Below are positions 8,178-16,744 of a stretch of DNA of 64,000 nucleotides, in pieces. The DNA comes from DASPHG01 sp963849605 (GTDB taxonomy: Bacteria; Actinomycetota; Thermoleophilia; Solirubrobacterales; Thermoleophilaceae), in NCBI GenBank assembly GCA_963849605.1, contig CAWKHX010000015.1, forward strand, positions 868,001-932,000, read 5' to 3'. Made by a program: the position numbers and the translations under genes. The notes beneath the pieces are model-generated. The model worked only from the letters and a program-made list of their open reading frames with translations, was not told the origin of the DNA and made no database searches. Within the stretch, counting starts at the first letter, position 1, and every line of letters begins with the position of its first letter.

Positions 8178-9469
8178 CCGCCGCGCTGCGCCGCTCCGTC
8201 AGCTCCCTAAGGGTCCCCAACTACCGGCGTTACTTCGCCGGACAGGTCGTCTCGGTCAGCGGCAACTGGATGCAGATCGTCGCCGAGGTGTGGCTGATCC
8301 TCCAGCTCACGGGCAGCGGGTCGGCCGTCGGCTTGGTCGCCGCGCTGCAGTTCGCGCCGATCCTCTTGTTCGGCGCGTTCGGCGGGATGCTCGCCGACCG
8401 GGTGCCGAAGTGGAAGCTGCTCCAGCTCACGCAGGCCGCGATGGTCGTTCCCGCGCTGTCGCTCTTCGCGCTCTACGTCACCGGCGCGGTCGAGCCGTGG
8501 ATGGTCTTCGTGCTCGTCTTCCTCCGCGGCACGATCAACTCGATCGACAACCCGACGCGCCAGAGCTTCGCGATCGAGATGGTCGGCGAGGACCGGCTCG
8601 TCAACGCGGTCAGCCTGAACAGCGTGATCGTGCATGCCTCGCGTATCGCGGGGCCCGCTGTTGCCGGTGTTGTCATCTCCGTGTGGGGCGTCGGGCCGTG
8701 CTTCGTCCTCAACGCCGCGTCATTCGTGGCGATGATCGCCGCACTGCGCGCGATCGACCCGGACGAGCTCGAGAGCCCGCCGGTCGTGCCGCGCGAGCGC
8801 GGCGCGCTCCGCGCCGCCCTGCGGTACGTGCGCGCGACACCGAAGCTCCGCGTGCCGCTGCTGATGATGACGCTGGTCGGCACGCTCAGCTTCAACTTCC
8901 TCGTGGTCCTGCCGCTGCTCGCACGGTTCAGCTTCGACGCGCCCGCATCCGGCTACGCGTCGCTGATGACGGCGATGGGCATCGGCTCGGTCATCGGAGC
9001 GCTCGCCGCAGGCGCGCGCGGGCGCGTGAGCGACCGCATGCTCGTCCTGTCGTGCGCGCTCTTCGGCGTCCTGATCCTCGCGCTCGCGGCGGCGCCCACG
9101 CTCGCGCTCGCCGCCGTCGTGCTCGTGCCGCTCGGCGCCGCGAGCGTGACCTTCGCCGCGGGCGTCAACTCGGCGCTGCAGCTCACCGTCATCCCGGAGA
9201 TGCGCGGGCGCGTGATGGCGCTCTACTCGATGGTCTTCCTCGGGTCGACGCCGATCGGCGGCCCGCTGTCGGGCTGGCTCGCCGAGACGTGGTCGCCGCG
9301 CCTCGCGCTGGTGATCGGCGGGGTCGCCGCCATCGCCGCGGCCGTCGGCGCCCGCATTGCCTTCGCGCGCGCCCGGCCTATTCTCACTGAGCATGCGAGT
9401 TGCGATAGCCGGAGGACACGGAAAGATTGGGCGCCGTCTGGCGCGGCTCTTGCGCGAGCACGGCGATGA
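8174..9469 (+). CDS. MFS exporter (EntS/MFS_3-like)
   Basis: Major facilitator permease of about 12 membrane segments in the cytoplasmic membrane. The N-terminus RVPNYRRYFAGQVVSVSGNWMQ and loop GGMLADRVPKWK (the conserved DRxxR/K loop between helices 2 and 3) are typical of the MFS_3 group. The start is TTG in a TTGA overlap with marR, so the pair is coupled. The last 25 residues are hydrophilic, unlike the family, and overlap the next gene by 77 bases. A neighbouring frame would stop at 9390, so a one-base shift near 9365 may have extended this C-terminus. Confidence 0.87.
   Translation: MTAALRRSVSSLRVPNYRRYFAGQVVSVSGNWMQIVAEVWLILQLTGSGSAVGLVAALQFAPILLFGAFGGMLADRVPKWKLLQLTQAAMVVPALSLFALYVTGAVEPWMVFVLVFLRGTINSIDNPTRQSFAIEMVGEDRLVNAVSLNSVIVHASRIAGPAVAGVVISVWGVGPCFVLNAASFVAMIAALRAIDPDELESPPVVPRERGALRAALRYVRATPKLRVPLLMMTLVGTLSFNFLVVLPLLARFSFDAPASGYASLMTAMGIGSVIGALAAGARGRVSDRMLVLSCALFGVLILALAAAPTLALAAVVLVPLGAASVTFAAGVNSALQLTVIPEMRGRVMALYSMVFLGSTPIGGPLSGWLAETWSPRLALVIGGVAAIAAAVGARIAFARARPILTEHASCDSRRTRKDWAPSGAALARARR
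9379..9384 (+). promoter_or_regulatory. -10 element TATTCT, leaderless start of the SDR-like gene
   Basis: TATTCT ends 8 bases before the ATG at 9393, inside the 3' end of the MFS reading frame. Confidence 0.4.
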
Positions 9470-10034
9470 GCCGACGCCGCTGATCCGCGATGCCGGCCAG
9501 GCCGCGGAGCTCGAGGGCGAACCGGTCGTCGTCGACCTCGAAGAGGCGGACGAGACGCAGGTGGCGCGCGCGGTCGAGGGGATGGACGCGGTCGTGTTCG
9601 CGGCCGGTGCCGGTCCCGGGAGCGGCCCGGAGCGCAAATGGACCATGGACCTCGGCGGTGCCGTCAAGCTGATCGCCGCGGCCAAGGCGAACGGCGTCGC
9701 CCGGTACGTGATGGTCAGCTCGCAGGGCGCCGACGCGACCGCCGAGGGCGACGACACCTTCGCGGTGTATCTACGTGCGAAAGGTGAGGCCGACGATCGG
9801 CTGCGAGAGAGCGGGCTCGACTACTCGATAGTGCGCCCGACCGGCCTGACGGACGAGCCCGGCACCGGCACCGTCGAGATCGCCGAGCGGGTGGAGCGCG
9901 GTCAGATCAGCCGCGACGATGTTGCGAGCGTGCTCGTGGCCGTTCTGCACGAGCCCGCGGCGATCGGCAAGACGTTCGCACTCGGCCCGGGCGACGTGCC
10001 GATCGAGGAGGCCGTCGCCCAGCTCAGGCGATGA
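9393..10034 (+). CDS. Atypical SDR / NAD(P)H-binding protein (NmrA/YwnB-like)
   Basis: A 213-residue Rossmann protein with the atypical SDR motif GGHGKIGRRLARLL at the N-terminus, FAAGAGPGSG near residue 70, VMVSSQGAD and the YLRAKGEADD segment in place of the classical YxxxK, then the RPTGLTDEPGTG loop. Such proteins act as NAD(P)H sensors or reductases. The ATG at 9393 is chosen because the Rossmann motif begins at residue 7. It converges with msrA and overlaps its end by 11 bases. Confidence 0.85.
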   Translation: MRVAIAGGHGKIGRRLARLLREHGDEPTPLIRDAGQAAELEGEPVVVDLEEADETQVARAVEGMDAVVFAAGAGPGSGPERKWTMDLGGAVKLIAAAKANGVARYVMVSSQGADATAEGDDTFAVYLRAKGEADDRLRESGLDYSIVRPTGLTDEPGTGTVEIAERVERGQISRDDVASVLVAVLHEPAAIGKTFALGPGDVPIEEAVAQLRR

Positions 10035-10674
10035 GGCTGACCGGACAGGTCACGCCGGTGCTGCCCAGCCCGCAGTAGCCATTCGGGTTCTTCGCGAGGT
10101 ACTGCTGGTGGTAGTCCTCGGCGTAGTAGAACGGGCCGGCCTCTGCGATCTCGGTCGTGATCTCGCCGTAGCCCGCCTCGCTTAGACGCTCCTGGTACAT
10201 GGCGCGCGACGCCTCGGCGTGCCCGCGCTGCTCCTCCGAGTTCCAGTAGATCGCCGAGCGGTACTGGGTGCCGACGTCGTTCGCCTGACGCATGCCCTGG
10301 GTCGGGTCATGCCCCTCCCAGAAGATATGGAGCATCTGCTCGTAGGAGGTCTTCTGGGGGTCGAACGCGACCAGCACGGCCTCGGCGTGGCCGGTCGAGC
10401 CCGAGCACACCTCCTCGTAGGACGGGTTCGGGGTGTAGCCGCCCGCGTAGCCGACCGCCGTCGTGTACACGCCGTCGGCCTCCCAGAACATCCGCTCGGC
10501 GCCCCAGAAGCAGCCCATGCCGAAGACGGCCGTCTCGATGCCCTCCGGGAACGGCGGCTGCAGCGGCGTGCCGAGCACCTCGTGCCGCGCGGGCACGGGG
10601 ATCGGCTCGGACCGCCCGGGCAGCGCCCGCTCGGAATCCACCATCCGCGACTTGTCCTTGAAGATATTCAGCAC
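10024..10674 (-). CDS. msrA: Peptide methionine-S-sulfoxide reductase
   Basis: Repairs oxidised methionine (S-epimer) in proteins, using thioredoxin. The catalytic motif GCFWG carries Cys55; the family helix VGYAGGYTPNPSYEEVCSG and HAEAV follow. Two C-terminal Cys (CGLGSTGVTC) can serve as resolving residues. The GTG start at 10674 gives MLNIFKDKSRMV...ALPGR, the N-terminus seen in E. coli-type MsrA. It begins within the last codons of the upstream glucosidase (7-base overlap), so expression is probably coupled. Length is 216 aa, normal for the long form. Confidence 0.95.
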   Translation of the reverse strand: MLNIFKDKSRMVDSERALPGRSEPIPVPARHEVLGTPLQPPFPEGIETAVFGMGCFWGAERMFWEADGVYTTAVGYAGGYTPNPSYEEVCSGSTGHAEAVLVAFDPQKTSYEQMLHIFWEGHDPTQGMRQANDVGTQYRSAIYWNSEEQRGHAEASRAMYQERLSEAGYGEITTEIAEAGPFYYAEDYHQQYLAKNPNGYCGLGSTGVTCPVSLIA

Positions 10675-13136
10675 GCTTCTACGGTAGCCGTCGCGCGACG
10701 TCCTGAAAACCTTGCGCGCAGCACGTGAGTCCGGCGGCTGTACCGGAACCGCACCGGCTCGCCTCGGACGGTGACCGAGCACGGCTCGAACGGCATCGCC
10801 GCCTGCAGCGCGTAGCGGCGCTTGCGCTTGCCTCGGATGACCAGGTCCCAGTGGTGGCGGCGCACCGCCGAGCGCAGCTTCTCGCCGTGGAAGAAGGTGC
10901 CCTTCCAGCGTCCGCGTGGGAATGCGATCAGGTCGAGCCGGCCCCGGCGTTTCCTGAACGGCGTGGCATCCGCTCCGGGCCCGTACGCCGCGAGCGTGTC
11001 CACGTCCGCGGAGAGGAGCGGCAGCACGGCCCCTGCGCGCACCATCAGTGGCAGCTCCTCGAGCGGGGCCGGAACGGTCGCCTCGCGCCGGCCGGCCAAC
11101 ACGTGCGCGCGGCGCAGCCGCAGGTCGCCGCGCTTCTCGCGGTAGGCGACAGAGCGCCAGAGGTCGACCCAGCGGCCGGGAGGGAGGTACAGCTCGCGCT
11201 CGGTCGCGCCGGGCTCGATCACCGGCGCCGCGAGCAGGTCCCGGCCGAACAGGTACTCGTCCTCGCGCTGGTACGACCCCTCGTCCTCCGGATACGCGAG
11301 CGCGAGGTAGCGCATGATCGGCAGGCCGGTTCTGCGGTAGACGCGGTCGGCGGCCTCGAGGTAGGGCAGGAGGCGCGTGTGCAGCTTTGCGTACCGGCGC
11401 CAGTTGTCGATCTGGTCGTCGTCCTCGACCTGCGGCCGGTCCTTCTCGGGGAACGAGACCCCGTTGCGCTGCGTCCGCATGACGGGCGACACGGCGCCGA
11501 ACTGGACCCAGCGCATGAGCAGCTCATCGGTGAGCTCGCGCGTCCCGAGCGCGAAGAACCCGCCGATGTCGGATCCCCACGTGCTCACGCCGGACATTCC
11601 AATCGAGAGCGCCGCCTTGATCTGCGACGCGAGCCCGTCGAAGTCCCAGCCGACCGTCGGGTCGCCGCTCCACACCACCTGGGCGCAGCGCGCCGCGCCG
11701 GTGAAGCCGGACCGCTGGAACCGGACCACCGGCCGCTCCTGCGCGCGCGCGAAGTCGTACGCGGCGCAGTGGTACTGCGTGGGGTAGAGGTTGTGCATCC
11801 GCGTGCCGTCCATCCCGTTCGCGTAGTGCGAGTCGAGCGGGGTGTACTCGCCGAAGTCCTCCATCCAGCCGTCGTGCCCGTCCGCGACCGCCTCGGCGAG
11901 GAGCTGCGCGTAGAAGGAGCGGCCCGGCTCCGAGGAGAAGTCGAACTGGCCGACGTCGAAGCGGCTCGTCGGCGAGCTCGAGTACTCGTACGTGTACGGG
12001 TCGCCGCCGGCGTCGGTCGCCAGCGCGCCCGCGGCGGCCGCCTCGTCGAAGCGCGGCTGGTACGCGGTGCAGATCATCGGGTTGAAGTACGTCGTCACCG
12101 CCGTGCCGCGCGCATGGAACGCTTCGATGCGCTCGCGCTCCGCGTCCTGCTCTCCGACGTGAGCGCCGCACGGGAGGTAGTGGAGGTAGGTCTGCATCAC
12201 CGACACCGGCGCGTCGGCTCCGCGCAAGGTCTCGAGCTGGCGGATCTGGTCAGCCGGCTCGCCGCCCGGCTGGAACCACGCGCCCCAGACCCAGCGCGCG
12301 GCGGGTACGGGCTGGCGTCCTGTGTACTTCGTGAACCGCCGCAGCGTCGCGGCCGGCGAGCCGCCGCCGAAGACGCGCAGCCGCAGGCTCGCGGGCGCGC
12401 GCTGCTCGGCGCCCAGGTCGTCCGGCGCGCTCGTGACCTCGACGGACCACTGGCGATCGCCGCGGAAGTCGTGGTAGGCGGTCTCCTCGTTCTCGACAAG
12501 CACGCCGTAGCCCTCGGACGACAGCACCCACGGGATCGGGAAGTACGTCGCGTCGTCGCGCTCCCGGTAGCCCTGCGGCGGCACGAACGTCGACAGGACC
12601 GTGCGCTCGGCGTCGGGGTAGTACGGCCCGTCGGCGACGTAGGTCTCGACCGGGCCGGCGCCGCGGTGGTCGATCCGCTCCGGCCGTTCACCGAGGCCGT
12701 AGAAGTGCTCGATCGCGGTCGCGTCGAAGCCCATTCCGAGCGCCGTGGCGCCGACGGCCCCGATCGGCGTGGCCTCGATCGTGACGGTCCCCGGCGTACC
12801 GGGCCCGATCCGAACTTGCATCCGCCCGCCGGGGACAGAGCCCGCGGGCGTCACGACCGCGGTCTCCACCTCCGCGACGAAATCCGGGCCATCGCGCCCC
12901 GTCGACACCGCGCGGGCCGCGCCGGCCCAGCCGGTCGCCGTGCGGTAGCCGATCGGCATCGCGCGGCTCTCGGCCGCGACCACCCGCCCGTCGGCGTCGA
13001 TGAACTCGAGCGACCACGGATCCGTCTCGAGCTGCGCCCGGAGCTCGCCCGACCCCACGATCACGACGTCGGCGTGCGCCGCGGGCGCCAGCAGGAGCAG
13101 CGCCAGTGCGCCGAGGGCAGCCAGAGACGTTTTCAC
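10668..13136 (-). CDS. Secreted glycoside hydrolase family 31 enzyme
   Basis: Exported retaining alpha-glycosidase of 822 aa. The GTG start at 13136 is preferred because it begins a clear signal peptide ending LLLAPAAHA. The GH31 nucleophile Asp lies in GWMEDFGEYTP (about residue 425) and the acid/base Asp in VVWSGDPTVGWD (about 490). The GEY/TP context and the spacing of about 65 residues resemble the YihQ/alpha-glucosidase branch, but the substrate (glucoside, xyloside or sulfoquinovoside) is uncertain. A C-terminal beta domain ends the protein. An earlier in-frame start would add 29 residues unrelated to a signal peptide. Confidence 0.88.
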   Translation of the reverse strand: MKTSLAALGALALLLLAPAAHADVVIVGSGELRAQLETDPWSLEFIDADGRVVAAESRAMPIGYRTATGWAGAARAVSTGRDGPDFVAEVETAVVTPAGSVPGGRMQVRIGPGTPGTVTIEATPIGAVGATALGMGFDATAIEHFYGLGERPERIDHRGAGPVETYVADGPYYPDAERTVLSTFVPPQGYRERDDATYFPIPWVLSSEGYGVLVENEETAYHDFRGDRQWSVEVTSAPDDLGAEQRAPASLRLRVFGGGSPAATLRRFTKYTGRQPVPAARWVWGAWFQPGGEPADQIRQLETLRGADAPVSVMQTYLHYLPCGAHVGEQDAERERIEAFHARGTAVTTYFNPMICTAYQPRFDEAAAAGALATDAGGDPYTYEYSSSPTSRFDVGQFDFSSEPGRSFYAQLLAEAVADGHDGWMEDFGEYTPLDSHYANGMDGTRMHNLYPTQYHCAAYDFARAQERPVVRFQRSGFTGAARCAQVVWSGDPTVGWDFDGLASQIKAALSIGMSGVSTWGSDIGGFFALGTRELTDELLMRWVQFGAVSPVMRTQRNGVSFPEKDRPQVEDDDQIDNWRRYAKLHTRLLPYLEAADRVYRRTGLPIMRYLALAYPEDEGSYQREDEYLFGRDLLAAPVIEPGATERELYLPPGRWVDLWRSVAYREKRGDLRLRRAHVLAGRREATVPAPLEELPLMVRAGAVLPLLSADVDTLAAYGPGADATPFRKRRGRLDLIAFPRGRWKGTFFHGEKLRSAVRRHHWDLVIRGKRKRRYALQAAMPFEPCSVTVRGEPVRFRYSRRTHVLRARFSGRRATATVEAC

Positions 13137-13263
13137 CTGCAGAGAGGGGGGTATGGCCCAGGCATGGGGCTTCTGGACGTCGTCAAGGAGTTGCTTGGCG
13201 GCGCAGACAACGCAACATCGCAACCCTCGCTCGCCGAGATAACGATCATCTCGACGGGTTCGG

Positions 13264-14280
13264 TCAAGACGACCAGCGAAAGCCAGTCGGGGTCAGCGCG
13301 GGCCTGAGCGGGCTCGCGGGCAGCCCCTCGGGGACGCTCGGGTCGTTGTAGCCGGCCGGCGCGACGTCGTTGGACGCGTCCGGGTGGAAGAGCGACGCCA
13401 GGTATTGGATCTGGCCGCGCCCGCAGCCGAGCTCCCACTGTCCGCCGCCGTACGCCGTGATGCCGCGCTCCGCGCACCAGTCGTAGGTGTCGAGCAGCGA
13501 GCGCAGGCCGCCGACGCGTGACGGCTTGACATTCACCATCTTCGGCGGGAACGGCAACGCCTCGATGTCGGCGATCGAATGGATCGGCGCGTCCCACGTG
13601 ATCCGGTCGCGGTGCGGTTCGAGGATCGGGTCGGTCTCGTCCGTCAGCGCCGGATCCTCGAGCCACGCCTGCGGGAACGCGTCGACCACCTTCGCGTAGA
13701 GCTCCGGGTCGGGTGGCTGGTCGACGACGGTGCCCTTGTACTGGCCCTTGAAGTCGACCGAGTCGATTGCGCCCGTGGCCACCAGCTCGGCGATCAGCTC
13801 GTCCGTCCACGAGCTCGTCGGGTCGAGCTTGAAGCGGAGACTCGGGTAGCGCTCGAGCCGCTTCGCCACCGGCTCGAGCGTGGGCGGGTCGCCAAGACGC
13901 AGCGACGCGACGAACGTGACCGGCTGTGCATCGCGGCCGAGCGCCTCGGTGAGCGGGATCCCCTGCTGGCGCAGCGCCAGGTCGAGTGCCGCGCTCTCGA
14001 ACGCCCACCGGCGATAGAGGCGCGAGACCTCGCGCACCGGCGCGCCCGCGGAGAAGAGGTCGAGCTCCCCGACGAGCTCGCAGAACGACGCGATCGTGTG
14101 GCTGCCCGCGAGCGGCTGCACCGGCCCGGCGTCCCGCATCGCGATGTGGTCGAGCGCGTCGTACGTGACGTCCTCGCCGACGCCCTCCTCGCCGCCGCCC
14201 CTGAGCCGGATCGTCGTCGAGAGGCGCGTGAACTCCGGCGACGCCTGGAACTCCTGGCCCTCGAGCTCGTAGCCCTCCAC
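13264..14280 (-). CDS. Enolase-superfamily enzyme (o-succinylbenzoate synthase/MLE-like)
   Basis: TIM-barrel enzyme that removes a proton alpha to a carboxylate. The capping domain is residues 1-100 (RLRGGGEEGVGEDVTYD), the catalytic lysine region is LRFKLD, metal ligands are SVDFKG, WLEDPAL and ITWDAP, and the second lysine is in NVKPSR. The first canonical in-frame start is GTG 14280. However, the family's first strand (FDRVADLPVEV) lies upstream in the same frame and begins at a CTG (14319) that overlaps the previous stop as CTGA, so CTG initiation is possible. Length is 338-351 aa. The exact reaction is unknown. Confidence 0.8.
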   Translation of the reverse strand: MEGYELEGQEFQASPEFTRLSTTIRLRGGGEEGVGEDVTYDALDHIAMRDAGPVQPLAGSHTIASFCELVGELDLFSAGAPVREVSRLYRRWAFESAALDLALRQQGIPLTEALGRDAQPVTFVASLRLGDPPTLEPVAKRLERYPSLRFKLDPTSSWTDELIAELVATGAIDSVDFKGQYKGTVVDQPPDPELYAKVVDAFPQAWLEDPALTDETDPILEPHRDRITWDAPIHSIADIEALPFPPKMVNVKPSRVGGLRSLLDTYDWCAERGITAYGGGQWELGCGRGQIQYLASLFHPDASNDVAPAGYNDPSVPEGLPASPLRPALTPTGFRWSS

Positions 14281-14315
14281 CTCGACCGGCAGGTCGGCGA
14301 CGCGATCGAACGTGC

Positions 14316-16001
14316 TCAGCGCTTCACCTTCGCCCTGTCACGGCGGTAGCCGAACTTGGTGGCCACAGCGCGGCGGCCCTTCGCCTTGAGTCGCGCACGC
14401 CCGCGGCGGCCGGTGGTCGCCGTCCGCTTGCCGACTCTCACCGTCGCGCCGTGCACGGGCGCGACGACCCCGCCGCTCGGCGCGGTCGCGCGCACGACTA
14501 CGCGCTTTCCGCGCCGCCTGGCCCTGAGCTTGATCTTCGGCCGCGTTTCGGTCGTCTGGGCCGGTGCCGTCTTGTCGCGCACCAACAGGAGCCCGCCGAG
14601 CACGCCCACGTACGCGGCGCCGTCGGGGCCGATCGTCACCGGGGCGTAGTTGTTGTTGAAGCCGATGCCCTCCCCGGTGAGGCGCTCCCAGACCGTCTTG
14701 CCCGTCCGGAAGTCGAGCGCCGTGAGGAACCAGGGGTCGTCCTGGTCGCCCTCGGGATCCTGCGTGTAGATGTAGACCAGGCCGTTCGCGAGCGAGAGCT
14801 TCGGGACGAGCGTGGGCGAGATCTCGTCCGAATGCCAGACCTTGTGGCAGCCGACGCCGTCGGCGTCGACGTCGACGCGCTCGATCCCCGGCGTCGTGCG
14901 GGCGCCCATCGTGGTCGCCGTCGGACCGGTGTAGCCGTAGTTGTTCTCGACGATCAGCGAGTGGCCGGCCCCGATCAGGGAGTTGTCCGTGGAGCCCGCG
15001 CCCTGCTCGAACACCGGCTGGCGGCAGATCTCCTTCCCGTTCGCGCGCCTGTAGACGACGATGTTCATCGGGTCGGCGTTGTCCGTGATCGAGACCCAGT
15101 TGTCACCGTGGAGGGTGGGGGTGGTTCCGGATCCAGCGCTCACCTGCCCGGGCTTCTGCTCGCCGGTGTTCTCGTAGACCTTGCGCCAGCTGACCACCGG
15201 TGCTCCGCTCGCGTCCGCCTTGAACCGGTAGAGCGCAGCCGCCGACACGATGTACACGCCGCCCCTGTCGCCGACGGCAAACGAGTTCTGAACCACCTCG
15301 CCGAGGTCGTGCGTCTTCACCTCGCCGGTGGCGGGATCGATCACGACGACCAGGCCGGTGATCGTGGCCAGCCAGATCCGGCCGGACCAGTCGGGCAGCG
15401 CCGAGATGATCTTCGAGCCGCTCGGGATCGTGTCGGTCAGGTCGTAGTCCTGCTCAACGGCGAACTCGCCGTCCTGCAACCCGATGACCAGGATGTGGCG
15501 CTCCGTCGTGGGGACCACCGCGCGGTCCTGGTTGTCGAGATAGAAATACCCGCCTCCGGCGAAATCCTGGAACGGATTCGGGTTGGGAGGACGGGGCGGC
15601 AGCTCCATCGATGCCAGCTCCTCGAGCGTCTGGGCATCGAAGAGCTTGAGGCGTACCGCGCGGACCTGAAGGCAGGTGCTGATGATCTGGTCCTGCGAGT
15701 TGAACGTAATCGAGCCGCAGACCCCGCCCGGCGGCTCGTAGTGCGAGAGGACCTCGGTGTCACGGCCGAGCGGGCCGGACCACACGTTCGTGTCGGTCTG
15801 GAACGCGTCCGAGTGGACGTTCGAGCGTTGGTTCGGCGCCATGAACGGATGGGTGGGTGCCGGCGGCGCGAAGACCGGCTGCGGCGTCCACGGATCACCG
15901 GTGAACGTCGGCGGCGGGTCGGAGTCGGGCGTCTGGGGGATCGGCGCGGCGGCGGCGGCCGGCGCGAGCGCGAGCAGCAAGACAAGGACGAGCGGCAGCA
16001 T
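14316..16001 (-). CDS. Secreted beta-propeller (PQQ-like) protein
   Basis: A 561-residue exported protein. The ATG at 16001 starts a signal peptide MLPLVLVLLLALAPAAAAA. A Pro-rich linker follows, then repeated strands of a beta-propeller (IWLATITGLVVVIDPATGEV, DGAAYVGVLGGLLLVRDK), and a basic C-terminal tail of about 70 residues rich in Arg/Lys. There are no catalytic residues that I recognise. It may bind a surface ligand or act as a structural or sensor protein. Its stop overlaps the CTG/GTG region of the downstream enolase-family gene, so the two are probably co-transcribed. Confidence 0.75.
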   Translation of the reverse strand: MLPLVLVLLLALAPAAAAAPIPQTPDSDPPPTFTGDPWTPQPVFAPPAPTHPFMAPNQRSNVHSDAFQTDTNVWSGPLGRDTEVLSHYEPPGGVCGSITFNSQDQIISTCLQVRAVRLKLFDAQTLEELASMELPPRPPNPNPFQDFAGGGYFYLDNQDRAVVPTTERHILVIGLQDGEFAVEQDYDLTDTIPSGSKIISALPDWSGRIWLATITGLVVVIDPATGEVKTHDLGEVVQNSFAVGDRGGVYIVSAAALYRFKADASGAPVVSWRKVYENTGEQKPGQVSAGSGTTPTLHGDNWVSITDNADPMNIVVYRRANGKEICRQPVFEQGAGSTDNSLIGAGHSLIVENNYGYTGPTATTMGARTTPGIERVDVDADGVGCHKVWHSDEISPTLVPKLSLANGLVYIYTQDPEGDQDDPWFLTALDFRTGKTVWERLTGEGIGFNNNYAPVTIGPDGAAYVGVLGGLLLVRDKTAPAQTTETRPKIKLRARRRGKRVVVRATAPSGGVVAPVHGATVRVGKRTATTGRRGRARLKAKGRRAVATKFGYRRDRAKVKR

Positions 16002-16018
16002 CGGAAATACTCTTTCAT

Positions 16019-16258
16019 GTGGACGATCGGGCTGAGCTAGAGGCCGCTGCATTCCGGAGCCTGGTCGCGCACCTGCGCGAGCGCACGGACGTGCAGAACA
16101 TCGACCTGATGGAGCTCGCCGGCTTCTGCCGCAACTGCCTGTCGCGCTGGTACCGCGAGGCCGCGGAGGAGCGCGGGGTGGAGCTGAGCGACGCCGAGGC
16201 GCGTGAGCTCGTATACGGGATGCCGTACGAGGAGTGGAAGGCGAAGTACCAGCGCTGA
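16019..16258 (+). CDS. DUF1244-family small protein
   Basis: A 79-residue soluble protein with the family core VQNIDLMELAGFCRNCLSRWY (two Cys three residues apart) and the C-terminal VYGMPYEEWKAKYQ. The function is unknown. It starts with GTG and is divergent from the propeller gene; a TACTCT box lies 5 bases upstream. It sits directly before the rrf2-suf operon, and the paired cysteines invite a link to metal or Fe-S handling, but this is only context. Confidence 0.85.
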   Translation: MDDRAELEAAAFRSLVAHLRERTDVQNIDLMELAGFCRNCLSRWYREAAEERGVELSDAEARELVYGMPYEEWKAKYQR

Positions 16259-16267
16259 GCCATATCC

Positions 16268-16291
16268 GACCTACGCGCTAGGATTTAGGTC
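16268..16291 (+). promoter_or_regulatory. Rrf2 promoter/operator: GACCTA-N12-TAGGTC with -10 TAGGAT
   Basis: Perfect 6-base inverted arms GACCTA and TAGGTC flank a 12-base spacer that contains the -10 TAGGAT (16279-16284), 7 bases before the ATG. The right arm abuts the start codon. This arrangement suits autorepression of the rrf2-suf operon from a leaderless promoter. Confidence 0.6.
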
Positions 16292-16744
16292 ATGAACTTC
16301 TCGGCGAAGGCGGAGTACGGCGTCCGGCTCATGATCGAGCTGGGGCGGCGGCAGAGCGAGCAGGCGGTGCCACTGAAGGCGCTATCGGAGGCGGAGAACC
16401 TGCCTCTGGCGTACCTGGAGCACGTCGTGGCGGACCTGAAGGCCGCGGGCCTCGTCGAATCGAGCCGCGGGGCACACGGCGGCTACCGTCTGGCACGCCC
16501 CGCCTCCGCGATCGACATGGCCGAGGTCGTCCAGGCGCTGGAGGGGCCGATCGCCCCGATGGACTGCTTCGGTGGCGACGCGGCGCGGCACGTGGCGTGC
16601 TCGCACGAGCTCGACCACGGGCACGGCTGCGCGACCAAGCTCCTGTGGACGCGCGTCCAGGGCGGGGTATTGAAAGCACTTCAGAAGACGACGCTCGCGG
16701 AGCTCGTCGACTTTTCCGAAAGGGAGGCAAGCCCAGTTGGCTGA
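16292..16744 (+). CDS. Rrf2-family Fe-S-type regulator of the suf operon
   Basis: A 150-residue winged-helix regulator. The N-terminus MNFSAKAEYGVRLMIEL and the recognition helix ENLPLAYLEHVVADLKAAGLV are typical of Rrf2/IscR. Three cysteines (about 92, 103 and 113), with four histidines among them, lie where IscR binds its cluster, though the spacing is wider than the IscR C-x5-C-x5-C pattern. It probably senses Fe-S status or redox and controls the downstream suf genes. It overlaps sufC by 8 bases. Confidence 0.9.
   Translation: MNFSAKAEYGVRLMIELGRRQSEQAVPLKALSEAENLPLAYLEHVVADLKAAGLVESSRGAHGGYRLARPASAIDMAEVVQALEGPIAPMDCFGGDAARHVACSHELDHGHGCATKLLWTRVQGGVLKALQKTTLAELVDFSEREASPVG

Noticed and set aside
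9357..9469. 77-base overlap of the MFS and SDR-like genes as a programmed overlap
   Set aside because: The MFS tail here is not conserved and another frame stops at 9390, so a small shift or a non-functional tail is simpler.
10725..13307. Plus-strand frame of 860 codons across the GH31 gene
   Set aside because: Antisense shadow of a clear GH31 gene, caused by high GC at third positions.
13164..13307. 48-residue frame starting MGLLDVVKELLGGADN
   Set aside because: The start resembles small YidB-like proteins, but there is no ribosome binding site or exact TANNNT box, and it runs into the enolase-family gene; too weak to list.
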